This document shows positions 1 to 8,857 of a DNA stretch of 64,000 nucleotides, one piece after another. Positions within the stretch are counted from its first letter, which is position 1, and each line of letters opens with the position of its first letter. Origin of the DNA: DASUAS01 sp963750045 (lineage in GTDB: Bacteria; Actinomycetota; Acidimicrobiia; IMCC26256; DASPTH01); NCBI GenBank assembly GCA_963750045.1, contig CAVVPD010000002.1, positions 186,001 to 250,000 on the forward strand, written 5' to 3'. Under the pieces are notes generated by a model. That model was not told where the DNA came from and made no database searches. It saw only the letters and a list, made by a program, of their open reading frames with translations. Position numbers and translations under genes: made by a program.

Positions 1-35
1 CGGCCCGGCCTTGGGACGGAACGGCGGACCGGCAG

Positions 36-41
36 TAGCGT
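36..41 (+). promoter_or_regulatory. -10 hexamer of a probable leaderless promoter
   Basis: TAGCGT lies 7 bases before the ATG of the aldehyde dehydrogenase and no Shine-Dalgarno is present. The TANNNT pattern at this distance recurs at nine other starts in the window and matches leaderless actinobacterial promoters. The upstream half of the promoter lies at the window edge. Confidence 0.55.
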
Positions 42-48
42 CGGGCCC

Positions 49-1479
49 ATGCTGTACATCAACGGGGAATGGCGGGACGCCGCATCGGGAGCAACCTTCG
101 AGTCGGTGAACCCGGCGACCGGCGAGGTGATCGGGAGCGCAGCCGACGCCGGCGTTCCCGATGCGCAGGCCGCGATCGAGGCCGCGGCCGGAGCGTTCGA
201 CGGCTGGTCGACGCGCACGGCGTACGAGCGCTCGGCGTTCCTGTACCAGGCGCACCAACTCATGCTCGAGCGGCGCGAGGCTCTGGCGAAGCTCATGACC
301 GAGGAGCAGGGCAAGCCGATCCGCATGGCCCGCAACGAGGTGGGGTACGCCGCCGACTTCCTGCTCTGGTTCGCGGAGGAGGCCAAGCGGGTCTACGGCG
401 AGACCATCCCGTCGGCCCGGGCCGACCAGCGCTTCCTCGTGCTGCGCCAGCCCGTCGGCGTGGTCGGCGCGATCACTCCGTGGAACTACCCGGTGTCGAT
501 GCTCACGCGGAAGATCTCGCCCACGCTGGCGGCCGGCTGCACCATCGTGCTCAAGCCCGCGGAGCAGACCCCGTTGCTCGCGGTGGAGACGTTCAAGATC
601 TTCGAGGAGATCGGCCTCCCCGAGGGAGTCGTGAACCTCGTCACCACGTCGGACCCCGAAGCGGTCGGCGGCGAGATGGTGACGCACCCGCTCGTGCGCA
701 AGATCACGTTCACCGGTTCGACCGAGGTGGGCAAGCTCATCGCCCAGCAGGCGGCAGCGGGCGTGAAGCGCGTGAGCATGGAGCTCGGCGGGCACGCGCC
801 GTTCGTGGTGTTCGACGACGCCGACCCGGTCCACGCGGCGAAGGGCGCGGCCGCGGTGAAGTTCCTCAACACCGGTCAGGCGTGCATCTGCCCGAACCGC
901 ATGCTCGTGCAGCGGGGCATCGCCGAGGAATTCGTGGCAACCATGGAGGAGCGCTTCGGCCGCCTGAAGGCGGGAAGCGGCTTCACCGACGGGGTCACCG
1001 TCGGGCCGCTGATCGACGCCGCCGCGCTGGCGAAGATGGAGCACCAGGTCGCCGACGCTCTCGACAAGGGTGCGCGCCTCGTCACCGGCGGCGAGCGGCT
1101 CACCGCCGACGGTCTCGATGCGGGTTGCTTCTACGCCCCGACGCTCCTCGCCGAAGTGACCCCCGACATGCTCATCTACCGCGAGGAGACCTTCGGGCCC
1201 GTCGCCCCGGTGATCGTGTTCGACGACGACGACGACGCGATCACCATGGCGAACGACACCGACTACGGCCTCGCGTCGTACGTGTACACGAAGTCGTTGA
1301 CCCGCGCCTTCCGGGCCATGGAGCGACTGAAGTTCGGCATGGTCGGCGTGAACGACATCAACCCGACGTCGGCCGCCGCACCCTTCGGTGGCGTGAAGCA
1401 GAGCGGCCTCGGTGTGGAGGGCGCGCGTGAAGGCATCGGCGAGTACCTCGACACCAAGCTCGTCGGCCTGTCGATCTGA
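49..1479 (+). CDS. NAD(P)-dependent aldehyde dehydrogenase
   Basis: Oxidises an aldehyde to the acid in the cytoplasm; the family includes succinate-semialdehyde and betaine-aldehyde dehydrogenases, and the substrate here cannot be told. It has 476 residues, normal for the family. Visible are the PWNYP cofactor segment near residue 144, FTGSTEVG, the ELGG motif with the general-base Glu near 245, the catalytic Cys in GQAC near 279, and EETFGP near 380. It opens a rightward run: a crotonase starts 18 bases downstream, followed by a SnoaL-nitroreductase fusion, so a role in CoA-linked catabolism is inferred. The start sits 7 bases after a -10 hexamer, which suggests a leaderless mRNA. Family assignment is secure. 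Confidence 0.95.
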   Translation: MLYINGEWRDAASGATFESVNPATGEVIGSAADAGVPDAQAAIEAAAGAFDGWSTRTAYERSAFLYQAHQLMLERREALAKLMTEEQGKPIRMARNEVGYAADFLLWFAEEAKRVYGETIPSARADQRFLVLRQPVGVVGAITPWNYPVSMLTRKISPTLAAGCTIVLKPAEQTPLLAVETFKIFEEIGLPEGVVNLVTTSDPEAVGGEMVTHPLVRKITFTGSTEVGKLIAQQAAAGVKRVSMELGGHAPFVVFDDADPVHAAKGAAAVKFLNTGQACICPNRMLVQRGIAEEFVATMEERFGRLKAGSGFTDGVTVGPLIDAAALAKMEHQVADALDKGARLVTGGERLTADGLDAGCFYAPTLLAEVTPDMLIYREETFGPVAPVIVFDDDDDAITMANDTDYGLASYVYTKSLTRAFRAMERLKFGMVGVNDINPTSAAAPFGGVKQSGLGVEGAREGIGEYLDTKLVGLSI

Positions 1480-1497
1480 CACGACCTCGGGGGGGAC

Positions 1498-2307
1498 ATG
1501 AGCCTGGTCTCGGTGAGGCTCGCGGAACCGGCCGGCGTCGCCGTCGTCGAGATGGACGACCCGGCGCGCTACAACGCGTTGACCAGCGGCATGGTCGCCG
1601 ATCTCAAGGACGCCTTCGCCGACGTCCGCACCGATCGATCGGTGCGCGCCGTGGTGTTCACCGGCGCTGGCAAGGGCTTCTGCTCCGGGGCCAACATGGG
1701 CGGGGGCGACGAGCTGCCGGAGCGGGCGCGCGACCGCGGCCCGGTCGGGCTGGTGCAGATGTCGCAGGAGCACATCGCGGAGCTGATTCTCGCCATCCGC
1801 GAGCTTCCCCAACCCGTGATCGCGGCCGTGCACGGCGCGGCCATCGGCGGCGGGCTCGCGCTCGCGCTGGCGTGCGACCTGCGCGTGGCGAGCGACGACG
1901 CCCGATTCGCCGCGCACTTCATCCGAGTCGGCCTCTCGTCGTGCGACGTGGGGACGAGCTACATGCTGCCGCGCATCGTCGGGCCGACGATCGCGGCCGA
2001 GCTCATGCTCACCGGACGACGGTTCGGCGCCGACGAAGGCGCCCGCACCGGGTTCCTCAACCGGGTCGTGGCGCGTGACGACCTGCTCGCCACCGCGGTG
2101 GAGCTCGGCGAGCTCATCGCCGCCAACAGCGAGTACGGCGTGTACATGACCAAGATCGGGCTGTGGGCGAATCTCGACGCGCCGAGCCTGCGCTGGGCGA
2201 TGGAGTTGGAGAACCGGACCCAGGTGCTGGGCACGTTCACCGGCAACATGACCGAGGCCGGGCGCGCGTTCGTGGAGAAGCGCGACCCGGCCTGGAAGCC
2301 GATGTGA
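1498..2307 (+). CDS. enoyl-CoA hydratase/isomerase family (crotonase)
   Basis: Crotonase-fold enzyme acting on an acyl-CoA in the cytoplasm, 269 residues. The oxyanion-hole segments are present: GFCSGANMGGG near residues 60-70 and HGAAIGGGLALALACD near 110-125. Aligned by eye to rat mitochondrial enoyl-CoA hydratase, both catalytic glutamates are replaced, the first by Ala in GGGLALALA and the second by Phe in AAHFIRVG. An Asp remains in SSCDVGTS. Classical hydration is therefore uncertain; isomerase, hydrolase or other crotonase chemistry is possible. A run of G just before the ATG can serve as a Shine-Dalgarno. It is 18 bases after the aldehyde dehydrogenase and 16 before the next gene, so co-transcription is likely. 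Confidence 0.9.
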   Translation: MSLVSVRLAEPAGVAVVEMDDPARYNALTSGMVADLKDAFADVRTDRSVRAVVFTGAGKGFCSGANMGGGDELPERARDRGPVGLVQMSQEHIAELILAIRELPQPVIAAVHGAAIGGGLALALACDLRVASDDARFAAHFIRVGLSSCDVGTSYMLPRIVGPTIAAELMLTGRRFGADEGARTGFLNRVVARDDLLATAVELGELIAANSEYGVYMTKIGLWANLDAPSLRWAMELENRTQVLGTFTGNMTEAGRAFVEKRDPAWKPM

Positions 2308-2323
2308 TCGGGAACATCCCACG

Positions 2324-3451
2324 ATGAGCAGTGATGACCGCGCCCACAACCTCGAAGTGGTCGACCGGTTCTTCACCGGGCCGCGCGACCTCGACCGCCT
2401 CGCGCTGATGAGCGACGACTGCGAGTGGTTCAACGGCATCGGGAAGTTCCCCGCCGCTCCCGGCCAGACCGTGTTCCGCGGCAAGGACGAGATCGGCAGG
2501 ATCATCCTCGGCCGGGCGCCCTCTCCCCCACCGCCGAGCGGCCGCCCGATCGACCGTTACGACCTCGCCACCGCCCGCTTCCACGACGTCGAGACCATCG
2601 CCGACGGTCCGTACGTCTTCCGCCAGCACGGCTACACGGCCACGACCGTCGGCGGGCGCGACTACGCGAACGTCTACGGCTTCCTGTTCCGCTTCGACGA
2701 CGACGGCCTCATCGACCGCGTCTGGGAGCACTGGGGCACCCTCGCTGCCTACGAGCAGCTGTTCCAGTACGACCTCGTCGTCCACGACCCCGACGAGTTG
2801 CTGGTGACGACGCCGTCGGTGCGCCTGCGGCTCGACCTGGAGCGGCCGGTCGAGCGCGCGCTGATCGAGCAGTGCCTCGACGTCGCGGTGCACGCGCCCA
2901 ACGGCTCGAACACCCAGCCGTACCGGTTCCTCTGCATCGACGACGCCGACCGCAGGGCCGCCATCGCCGACATCTACCGCGCCGCGATGGAGGACTTCGT
3001 CAGCCGGCCCCGCACCGATGCCCCCGAGGACACCGTCGACCGCGGCACCGAGCAGCAGCAGCACATCGCCCGGAGCGTGTTCCACCTTCGTGACCACCTG
3101 CACGAGGTGCCGGTGTTGTGCGTGCCGATCGTCGCCGGCCGCACCGACGGTCAGGGCGCCGGCGCGCAGGCCGAACGCACCTCGGTGTTCTGGCAGTCGA
3201 GCCGCTGGGGCTCGGTGGTACCCACACTGTGGTCGTTCATGCTCGCCCTGCGCTCGCGGGGACTCGGCTCCGCGTGGACGACCCTCACCCTGCTCAAGGA
3301 GCGGGAGGTGGCCGACCTGCTCGGCATCCCGTTCGACCAGTGGATGCAGGTCGGGCTGTTCCCCATTGCCTACACGTCGGGCACCGACTTCGCGGTGACG
3401 CCGCGCGAACCTGCCGCGCAGTTCCTGCGCTGGAACGACTACAGGTTGTAG
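2324..3451 (+). CDS. SnoaL-like domain fused to a nitroreductase-family domain
   Basis: A 375-residue two-domain protein. Residues about 5-150 read as a SnoaL/NTF2-like cone domain: HNLEVVDRFFTGPRDLDR, then a Trp/His-rich core ending in WEHWGTL. Residues about 165-375 read as an FMN-dependent nitroreductase, with the flavin-contact segment HAPNGSNTQPYRF near 190 and the late helix LRSRGLGSAWTT near 310. Each domain is common alone; the fusion is unusual. It may be a flavin reductase or oxidoreductase with a small-molecule binding or isomerase domain attached; the substrate is unknown. It is third in the aldehyde dehydrogenase-crotonase run. Its 3' end overlaps the convergent amidohydrolase by 13 bases. 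Confidence 0.8.
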   Translation: MSSDDRAHNLEVVDRFFTGPRDLDRLALMSDDCEWFNGIGKFPAAPGQTVFRGKDEIGRIILGRAPSPPPPSGRPIDRYDLATARFHDVETIADGPYVFRQHGYTATTVGGRDYANVYGFLFRFDDDGLIDRVWEHWGTLAAYEQLFQYDLVVHDPDELLVTTPSVRLRLDLERPVERALIEQCLDVAVHAPNGSNTQPYRFLCIDDADRRAAIADIYRAAMEDFVSRPRTDAPEDTVDRGTEQQQHIARSVFHLRDHLHEVPVLCVPIVAGRTDGQGAGAQAERTSVFWQSSRWGSVVPTLWSFMLALRSRGLGSAWTTLTLLKEREVADLLGIPFDQWMQVGLFPIAYTSGTDFAVTPREPAAQFLRWNDYRL

Positions 3452-4542
3452 ATCCGCGCCGCGTTGCCGCCGACCATCAGGCGCATCTCGTCGACGGGCA
3501 CGTCGTCGAAGTGCGTGTGGATCACCTGCTGCGACTCGGGCCACGTGCAGTCGGGGTGCGGGTAGTCCGTCGCCCAGCAGAGGTTCTCGACACCGATGTC
3601 GTAGCGGTTCTTGATCCCGAACTCGTCCTCTTCGAACGTGGCGAACATGTTGTGGCGCCAGTAGTGGCTCGGGAGCTCGGGGAGGTTCATCCCGAGCTGC
3701 TCCCAGCCGTGACGGTGGGCCATGCGGTCGAGGCGGGTGATGAAGTACGGCAGCCACCCGAGGCCGGCCTCGACGAACCCGACCTGCAGCCGGGGGTGGC
3801 GCACGAACACGCCGGGCAGCAACCAGCTCGCCATCGCCTCGGCCATGTACATCGACGGCAGCGACTGGAAGATGCCCTTGGCCGGGGTCGGGTCGCGGTC
3901 CATGACCTCGAACAGGTACTCGTTGGCTCCGGTGTGCTGGCTGATCGGGATCCCGAGATCTTCGATCGCCGACCACAACGGGTCGTAGATCTCGTCCCAG
4001 TACGGCGCGAGGTCGACGTCGGACGGGTAGAGCGGCAGCTGCACTGCGCGCGCCCCCTCGTTGGCGATGCGTTGCACCTCTTTCAGCGCGCACTCGACGT
4101 CGTGCAACGGGAGGATGTACACGGGGATGAGTCGATCCGGGTCCACCGAGGCGAACTCGATGGCGGCGTCGTTGGTCGCTTGGAACGCCGCGAGGCACGC
4201 GTCGGCGTCGAGCACGTAGAGCTCGGCACCCCCCGTGGCGCTCGTGTAGAGCACCTCGGCGTCGACCCGGTCGATGTCCATGTCGGCGAGGCGCGCGTGC
4301 GGGTCATAGGCGCCGGGGCGTCCCGCGGCCTCCCACGGCTTCTCGGTGGGGAGGCCGACGGCGGGCGCCGCCTCACCGACCTTGTTCTTCAACTGCTTCT
4401 GGGGCTTGCCCTCGAGGATGCGGTTGTACATCGCCATGAGCGCGCCCTGGTACGCGTCGTGGTACTGGCGAGGCAGATGGCCCAGGATCTTCTCGGGCTT
4501 CAGCTCGAGGTGCGAGTCGGCGGAGATGATGCGTTCGGTCAT
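3439..4542 (-). CDS. amidohydrolase-2 family metal-dependent hydrolase
   Basis: TIM-barrel hydrolase of the amidohydrolase-2 (ACMSD-like) family, 367 residues. Metal and catalytic motifs are visible: SADSHLE at residues 7-13, a mid-barrel His in SQHTGAN near 200, a HGWEQLG segment, and the late Asp in ATDYPHPD near 325. The family decarboxylates or hydrolyses small organic acids; the substrate is not predictable. It is closest in style to the paralogue at 57993-59063 (both have a YHD.Y..AL N-terminal helix). The ATG is preceded by GGAG. An SDR follows upstream in the same direction 15 bases away, so the two are probably one operon. Confidence 0.9.
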   Translation of the reverse strand: MTERIISADSHLELKPEKILGHLPRQYHDAYQGALMAMYNRILEGKPQKQLKNKVGEAAPAVGLPTEKPWEAAGRPGAYDPHARLADMDIDRVDAEVLYTSATGGAELYVLDADACLAAFQATNDAAIEFASVDPDRLIPVYILPLHDVECALKEVQRIANEGARAVQLPLYPSDVDLAPYWDEIYDPLWSAIEDLGIPISQHTGANEYLFEVMDRDPTPAKGIFQSLPSMYMAEAMASWLLPGVFVRHPRLQVGFVEAGLGWLPYFITRLDRMAHRHGWEQLGMNLPELPSHYWRHNMFATFEEDEFGIKNRYDIGVENLCWATDYPHPDCTWPESQQVIHTHFDDVPVDEMRLMVGGNAARIYNL

Positions 4543-4557
4543 GGGAGGACTCCTGGT

Positions 4558-5367
4558 TCAGGCTTGCCCGGTCATCATGCGGAACACATCTTCGTCGGAC
4601 GACGAGCGCCACATCTCGATCATCCCGACCGACATCGGCTCACAGCCGTAGCGCATCGGGCCGTCGTCGTCGAGGATGGCGTCGCGGATCGCCGCCGCCG
4701 CGGCCGGCGCCGGCGAGAACTGGTCGCTGACCTGGAGACGGCCCTCGTAGGCCGCCTCGGCCATCGCGCGGTACTCGTCGTACGCGGCGGCCTCGGCGAC
4801 GCGCTCCGAGGCGTACCACATGTCGCTCTCCACCGGACCGGGCATGATCTCGACGACCCGGATGCCGAACGGTGCGAGCTCGGCCCGAAGCGTGTCGTTC
4901 AATGCGCTCACCGCCGACTTCGACGCGCGGTACACGGCGTAGAACGGCATCGGCGCGATCAGCGACGACGACGTGATGTTGCAGATGACGCCGCCGCCAT
5001 TCGTGCGCAGCAACGGGATGGCGCGCCTGGTGACCTCCACCAAGCCGAACACGTTGGTCTCGAACACCTCCCGCCAGTGCTCCATCGGGGTGTGCTCGAC
5101 GGGCAGGTAGTCGCGCTCGATGCCGGCGTTGTTCACCAGAACGCGCAGGCCGGACGGCAGCTCGATACCGGCGGGATCGGTCACGTCGAGGTGTTGCACC
5201 CTGATCGATCCGGTGGTTTCCCCGACTTCGTCGACCAGACCCTTCCCCGCGGCGGGATCGCGCATGGTGGCGACGACGTCGAAGCCCGCCTGCGCGAGAT
5301 CGACGGCGATGGCACGGCCGATGCCGCGACTCGCACCGGTGACGACGGCAGTTCCCTGCGGTTCCAT
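4558..5367 (-). CDS. short-chain dehydrogenase/reductase (SDR)
   Basis: Classical SDR of 269 residues, a cytoplasmic NAD(P)-dependent oxidoreductase. Seen are TGASRGIG near residues 9-16, NNAGIE near 85, the Ser in NITSSSLI, and YRASK (catalytic Tyr and Lys) near 150-154, then a typical EIMPGPVESDM segment. The start chosen is the ATG at 5367, directly before MEPQGTAVVTG; the reading frame stays open upstream, but that sequence is the shadow of the divergent gene. It is transcribed divergently from the gene at 5421 and is probably co-transcribed with the amidohydrolase that follows. The substrate is unknown. Confidence 0.92.
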   Translation of the reverse strand: MEPQGTAVVTGASRGIGRAIAVDLAQAGFDVVATMRDPAAGKGLVDEVGETTGSIRVQHLDVTDPAGIELPSGLRVLVNNAGIERDYLPVEHTPMEHWREVFETNVFGLVEVTRRAIPLLRTNGGGVICNITSSSLIAPMPFYAVYRASKSAVSALNDTLRAELAPFGIRVVEIMPGPVESDMWYASERVAEAAAYDEYRAMAEAAYEGRLQVSDQFSPAPAAAAAIRDAILDDDGPMRYGCEPMSVGMIEMWRSSSDEDVFRMMTGQA

Positions 5368-5408
5368 CGCGGGAGTGTGGAAGGTGTCGCAACCATCGTC
5401 AAATCCGA

Positions 5409-5414
5409 TACGTT
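5409..5414 (+). promoter_or_regulatory. -10 hexamer of a probable leaderless promoter
   Basis: TACGTT sits 6 bases before the ATG at 5421 in the 53-base divergent gap between the SDR and the dimeric-barrel protein. No Shine-Dalgarno is visible. Confidence 0.5.
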
Positions 5415-5420
5415 GCCGCG

Positions 5421-6164
5421 ATGACCCAGCCCGTGAAGTTCGGCGTCCTCTCACTGTCCGCGAGCTCCGAGACCGGGGACGACTCGGACTACCTCCGGTG
5501 GCACCAGCTCGACCACATGCCGCAGCAGTGGGAGATCCCCGGGATGGTGCTCGGCCAACGCTGGGTGTCGACCCCGGAGTGCCGGGCCGCCCGGGCCGTC
5601 GAGACCGACCGGTTCGTCCCGACCAACCACGTCGTGCACTACCTCTGGGGTGAGCCGCTCGAGCCCTCGATCGACGCCTTCTTCGACCTGGGGGCCCACC
5701 TCTGGAAGGTCGGTCGCTTCCCCTTCCGCCTCCCCGCGGTGATGCTCGGCGGCTTCGACCTCGCGGCGATGCACGCGGACTCGGCACCGCCGGTGACGCC
5801 GTCGGTCCTGCCGTTCCGCCCCAACACCGGCATGTACCTGGTCGTCGAGGCGCCCGCGAACGGTGGCGGTCCGACCGCGTGGAACGATGCCGATGCCGCC
5901 GCGCTGCTGGCCGTCGACGGCGTCGCCGGGTTCTGGCACTTCACACCGGGATCGCTGCGGACCGACCGCTTCGACCCGAGCGGCTTCAGCGCGACCGTCT
6001 GCTACCTCGACGACGACCCGGTCGCCACCGCGAGGCGCCTCGATCCGGTGATGGCGCGGCGCTGGGCGCGCGAGGGGGTCACCCCGGCGTTCGCGGCGCC
6101 CTTCGTCGCGCTCCGCCCGTGGTCGTCGGCCTGGGAGGAGCACGCGCATCCCGGGTCGGCGTGA
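5421..6164 (+). CDS. EthD-like dimeric alpha/beta-barrel protein
   Basis: A 247-residue soluble protein. The N-terminal half contains YLRWHQLDHMPQQWEIPGM, a pattern typical of EthD/DabB-like ferredoxin-fold domains (a Trp-His pair, then a loop with Pro-Gly). The C-terminal half (from about residue 135) seems to repeat the fold, with DAAALLAVDGVAGFWHF. No catalytic residue set is recognisable, so no reaction is assigned. Its stop overlaps the GTG start of the next gene (GTGA), so translational coupling to the CoA hydrolase/transferase is likely. It starts 6 bases after a -10 hexamer, which suggests a leaderless transcript. Confidence 0.7.
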   Translation: MTQPVKFGVLSLSASSETGDDSDYLRWHQLDHMPQQWEIPGMVLGQRWVSTPECRAARAVETDRFVPTNHVVHYLWGEPLEPSIDAFFDLGAHLWKVGRFPFRLPAVMLGGFDLAAMHADSAPPVTPSVLPFRPNTGMYLVVEAPANGGGPTAWNDADAAALLAVDGVAGFWHFTPGSLRTDRFDPSGFSATVCYLDDDPVATARRLDPVMARRWAREGVTPAFAAPFVALRPWSSAWEEHAHPGSA

Positions 6165-7309
6165 GCGAGGTGCTCGCGCGCCGGCTTCGGCCCGGCGCGC
6201 TCGTCGCGGTCGCCGACGGCTGCGGTGCGCCGATCGGCGTCGGCCCGATACTCGCCGATGCGGCGCGTGCGGTGGGTGGCGTGCGCGTGCTCCTCGGCTG
6301 GAGCATCACGGCGCCGATCGACGTCCACGACCACGAGGCGTTCACCGACATCCGCACGGTCATGAGCGGATACGCGCTCCGCGCGCCGGTACGCGACGGG
6401 CAGGTGCGCTACCTCCCCGCCCGGCTCGGCAGCGTGCCCCGCTTGTTGGCCGGTGCGCTCCGGCCCGACGTGCTCGTCGCCGCGCTGCGGCAAGGTGACC
6501 GCGGTCTCGTGTTCGGAAGCGAGGTCGGTTGGATGCGGGCCGCGGTCGACGCCGGCGCCACCGTGCTCGCCGAGGTGAACCACGGCCTCCCGGACGCGTC
6601 CGACGGCATCCCGGTACCGCCCGACCAGGTCGTGGTGGTGGCGGAGATCGACCGGCCACCGCACCCGTTCACGACGAACGCGCCCGACGACGTCGCCCAC
6701 GCGATCGCCGCGCACGCCGCGGCAGTGATCCCCGAGGGCGCGACGCTGCAGTACGGACCGGGCACCGTCGCCGACGCGATCCTGCGGGCGATCACCGTGC
6801 CGGTCGCCGTCGACTCCGGACTGATCGGCGATGCGGTCCTCGACCTCGACGCCCGCGGTCTGCTGCTCGGCTCGCCGCGTGGCGCGTACCTCGCCGGCAC
6901 CGAGTCACTCTACGAGTGGTCGGACGGGCGGCCCCTCCTCGAACCGGTGGAGGTGACGCACGACGTCAGCCGCCTCGCGTCGCACGATCGCTTCGTGGCG
7001 GTGAACACCGCGCTGGAGATCGATCCCGTCGGGCAGGTCAACGTCGAGCGCGTCGGCGGCCAACCCGTCGGCGGGATCGGTGGCCACGCGGACTTCGCGC
7101 TGGCGGCGTCGCGCGCACGCGGCGGGATCAGCATGATCGCCCTCCCGAGCACGCACCGGAGCGGGCCGACGCTCGTCGAACAGCTGTCGGCGCCGGTCAC
7201 GACAACGCGGGCCGACGTCGACGTCGTCGTCACCGAGCACGGCGTCGCCGATCTGCGCGGGCGCGACGACCGCGAACGTGAGCACGCCCTCCGTCGTCTC
7301 TGGGAGTGA
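6161..7309 (+). CDS. acetyl-CoA hydrolase / 4-hydroxybutyrate CoA-transferase family protein
   Basis: A 382-residue CoA-transferase or hydrolase of the acetyl-CoA hydrolase family, moving CoA between carboxylic acids or releasing it. The C-terminal domain is clear: GGIGGHADFALAASRARGG near 300 and VVTEHGVADLRG near 360 are family signatures. At about 380 residues it is shorter than the usual 430-500, mainly at the N-terminus. The start chosen is the GTG at 6161, overlapping the stop of the upstream gene; a longer open frame upstream is a shadow of that gene. It probably activates or deactivates an acid used by the surrounding catabolic genes. Confidence 0.85.
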   Translation: MSEVLARRLRPGALVAVADGCGAPIGVGPILADAARAVGGVRVLLGWSITAPIDVHDHEAFTDIRTVMSGYALRAPVRDGQVRYLPARLGSVPRLLAGALRPDVLVAALRQGDRGLVFGSEVGWMRAAVDAGATVLAEVNHGLPDASDGIPVPPDQVVVVAEIDRPPHPFTTNAPDDVAHAIAAHAAAVIPEGATLQYGPGTVADAILRAITVPVAVDSGLIGDAVLDLDARGLLLGSPRGAYLAGTESLYEWSDGRPLLEPVEVTHDVSRLASHDRFVAVNTALEIDPVGQVNVERVGGQPVGGIGGHADFALAASRARGGISMIALPSTHRSGPTLVEQLSAPVTTTRADVDVVVTEHGVADLRGRDDREREHALRRLWE

Positions 7310-7314
7310 CGAAC

Positions 7315-7320
7315 TAGCGT
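7315..7320 (+). promoter_or_regulatory. -10 hexamer of a probable leaderless promoter
   Basis: TAGCGT ends 6 bases before the ATG at 7327, inside the 17-base gap after the CoA hydrolase/transferase gene. No Shine-Dalgarno is seen. Confidence 0.45.
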
Positions 7321-7326
7321 CGCCGG

Positions 7327-7527
7327 ATGCCCGACAAGACCCACGCCATCGCGACCAGCATCGCCGGCCTGCTGATCCTGGCCGTGAACGTGATCGACGC
7401 CGCCGACCGGGGGTCGTCGGTGTGGAATTTCGTCAGCATCGCCATCGGCGTGTTCCTGCTGTTCTACGGCTTCACCGAGCTGGCGCGCGTCGGGCGACCG
7501 GGCGCGGGCCCCGACCGCCCGTCCTGA
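7327..7527 (+). CDS. small two-helix membrane protein, function unknown
   Basis: A 66-residue protein with two hydrophobic helices, residues about 7-24 and 35-53, and a short polar loop between them. The C-terminus is Arg/Pro/Gly-rich. I do not recognise a family. Support for a real gene: it has its own -10 hexamer 6 bases upstream, the hydrophobic pattern is clean, and it lies between coding regions rather than opposite one. The following 92 bases are non-coding. Confidence 0.55.
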   Translation: MPDKTHAIATSIAGLLILAVNVIDAADRGSSVWNFVSIAIGVFLLFYGFTELARVGRPGAGPDRPS

Positions 7528-7619
7528 CCGGGACGTCACGTCAGGCGTCGCGGGTGTCGCGCGCCAGGTCGCCGATCGCGTCGCGTCGCCACGTCCGACT
7601 GCATCGGCGGATCGTAGAG

Positions 7620-8842
7620 CTAGCGGCGGACGACCCCGCGGTGGCGCGGGAGCCCGAGGAACTGCTCGGCGATGAGGTTCCGCTGGATGTCGGTGGTCCC
7701 CCCGTAGATCGAGGTCCCCTGCGCGAACCGGTGGGCCCACTCGAGGAAGCCACCCGCGATCGCGCCGTCCTCGCCGGTGGCGAGCACCCCGGCCGGGCCG
7801 GTCATGTCGACGAGCTCGGCGACGTCGCGGACGAACAGGTCCGACGCGATCACGCGTCGGTACGGACTCGGCGTCACCTGGGCCACCGTGCAATCGAGCG
7901 CGACGGCGGCGAGCCGGAGTCGGACCTCGGGATCGTCGAGGACACGCGACCCGTCGGGGCGCTCCGTGTCGCGCGCGGACTCGACCGCGGTGTCGAGCGC
8001 GGCGGTGAGGACGCCCATCCAACCGGACGTCGCGTCGAGCGCCCGGAGGAGGTCGTCCTCCGCGGCCCGGTGCCCGGCGGTCGCGCCGTGCTCCTCGCCC
8101 ATGCCGTGCTCGGCGGCCAACGCGCCGGAGGCGATCTGCCACCCCTGGTCGACGGGGCCGAGGCGGTAGGTGTCGGCGAGGCGCACTTCGTCGAGGTAGA
8201 TGAAGTTCGTGCGTTCGCCGCCGAGCGTGGAAATCCCCTGGACCTCGACGCCGGGCTCGTCGAGCGGCACAAGGAACATCGTGATGCCCTGGTGCTTCGA
8301 CACCTCGAGGTTGGTGCGCGCGGTGAGCATCACGTACTGGCACAGGTGCGCGCCGGTCGAGAACATCTTCTGACCGGTGATCAGCCACTCGTCGCCGTCG
8401 CGCACCCGCGGGTGCGGATCGCGGCGGCGTCCGATCCGCAGTCCGGCTCGGTGTAGCCGAGACAGGCCTGGATGTCGCCGCGGTGCACGCCGTCGGCGAT
8501 CTCGGCCCGCAGGTCGTCGCTTCCGAACTGGCGGACGACGGTCATCACCAGGCTGTGCGATCCCGTGACCGGGAAGAGCGGGCCGACGCGGGCGGCTTCC
8601 TCGGCGCGCACGATGGCGGCGCGCAACGAGTCGAGCGTGTCGCCGTCGTCCGCCGGCGCCAACCACCGGTCGAGCCACCCCTGGCGGGCGAGCGCCTGCT
8701 GGTACTCGGGGACGAAGCCGTTGCCCTCGACGCGCTCGCGAGCCAGAACGTCGTCGGTCAGATGCTCGTCCATGAACGGCCGCACCTGCTTGTCCAGGAA
8801 CGCTTCGAGGTCGTCGTCGAGCTGGATCCGGGTGAAGTCCAT
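7620..8842 (-). pseudogene. acyl-CoA dehydrogenase (alpha-type subunit), one frameshift
   Basis: FAD-dependent acyl-CoA dehydrogenase of about 407 residues split by one frameshift. The first part (8842 to about 8408) begins MDFTRIQLDDDLEAF and runs to YTEPDCGSDAAAIRTR. The rest (about 8404 to 7620) resumes with VRDGDEWLITGQKMFSTGA and ends with IYGGTTDIQRNLIAEQFLG. One missing G in the GGG at 8405-8407 (read on this strand), or two extra bases, explains the break; with one base restored the frame is open throughout. The substrate loop and C-terminal flavin segment are intact. It follows another acyl-CoA dehydrogenase (8858-9904) by 15 bases; the two look like the alpha and beta chains of a heteromeric enzyme. 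Sequencing error is as likely as true decay. Confidence 0.85.
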
Positions 8843-8857
8843 CGCGTCTCCTCCCGC

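Noticed and set aside
2237..5424. Long open frames of 650-770 codons opposite the amidohydrolase and nitroreductase genes
   Set aside because: Products are Arg/Val/Asp/Gly-rich without motifs and lie exactly opposite well-supported genes; typical antisense shadows in G+C-rich DNA.
4558..5787. 409-codon version of the SDR gene
   Set aside because: The extra 140 N-terminal residues are Arg/Ser/Gly-rich and overlap the divergent gene; the SDR fold starts at the ATG at 5367.
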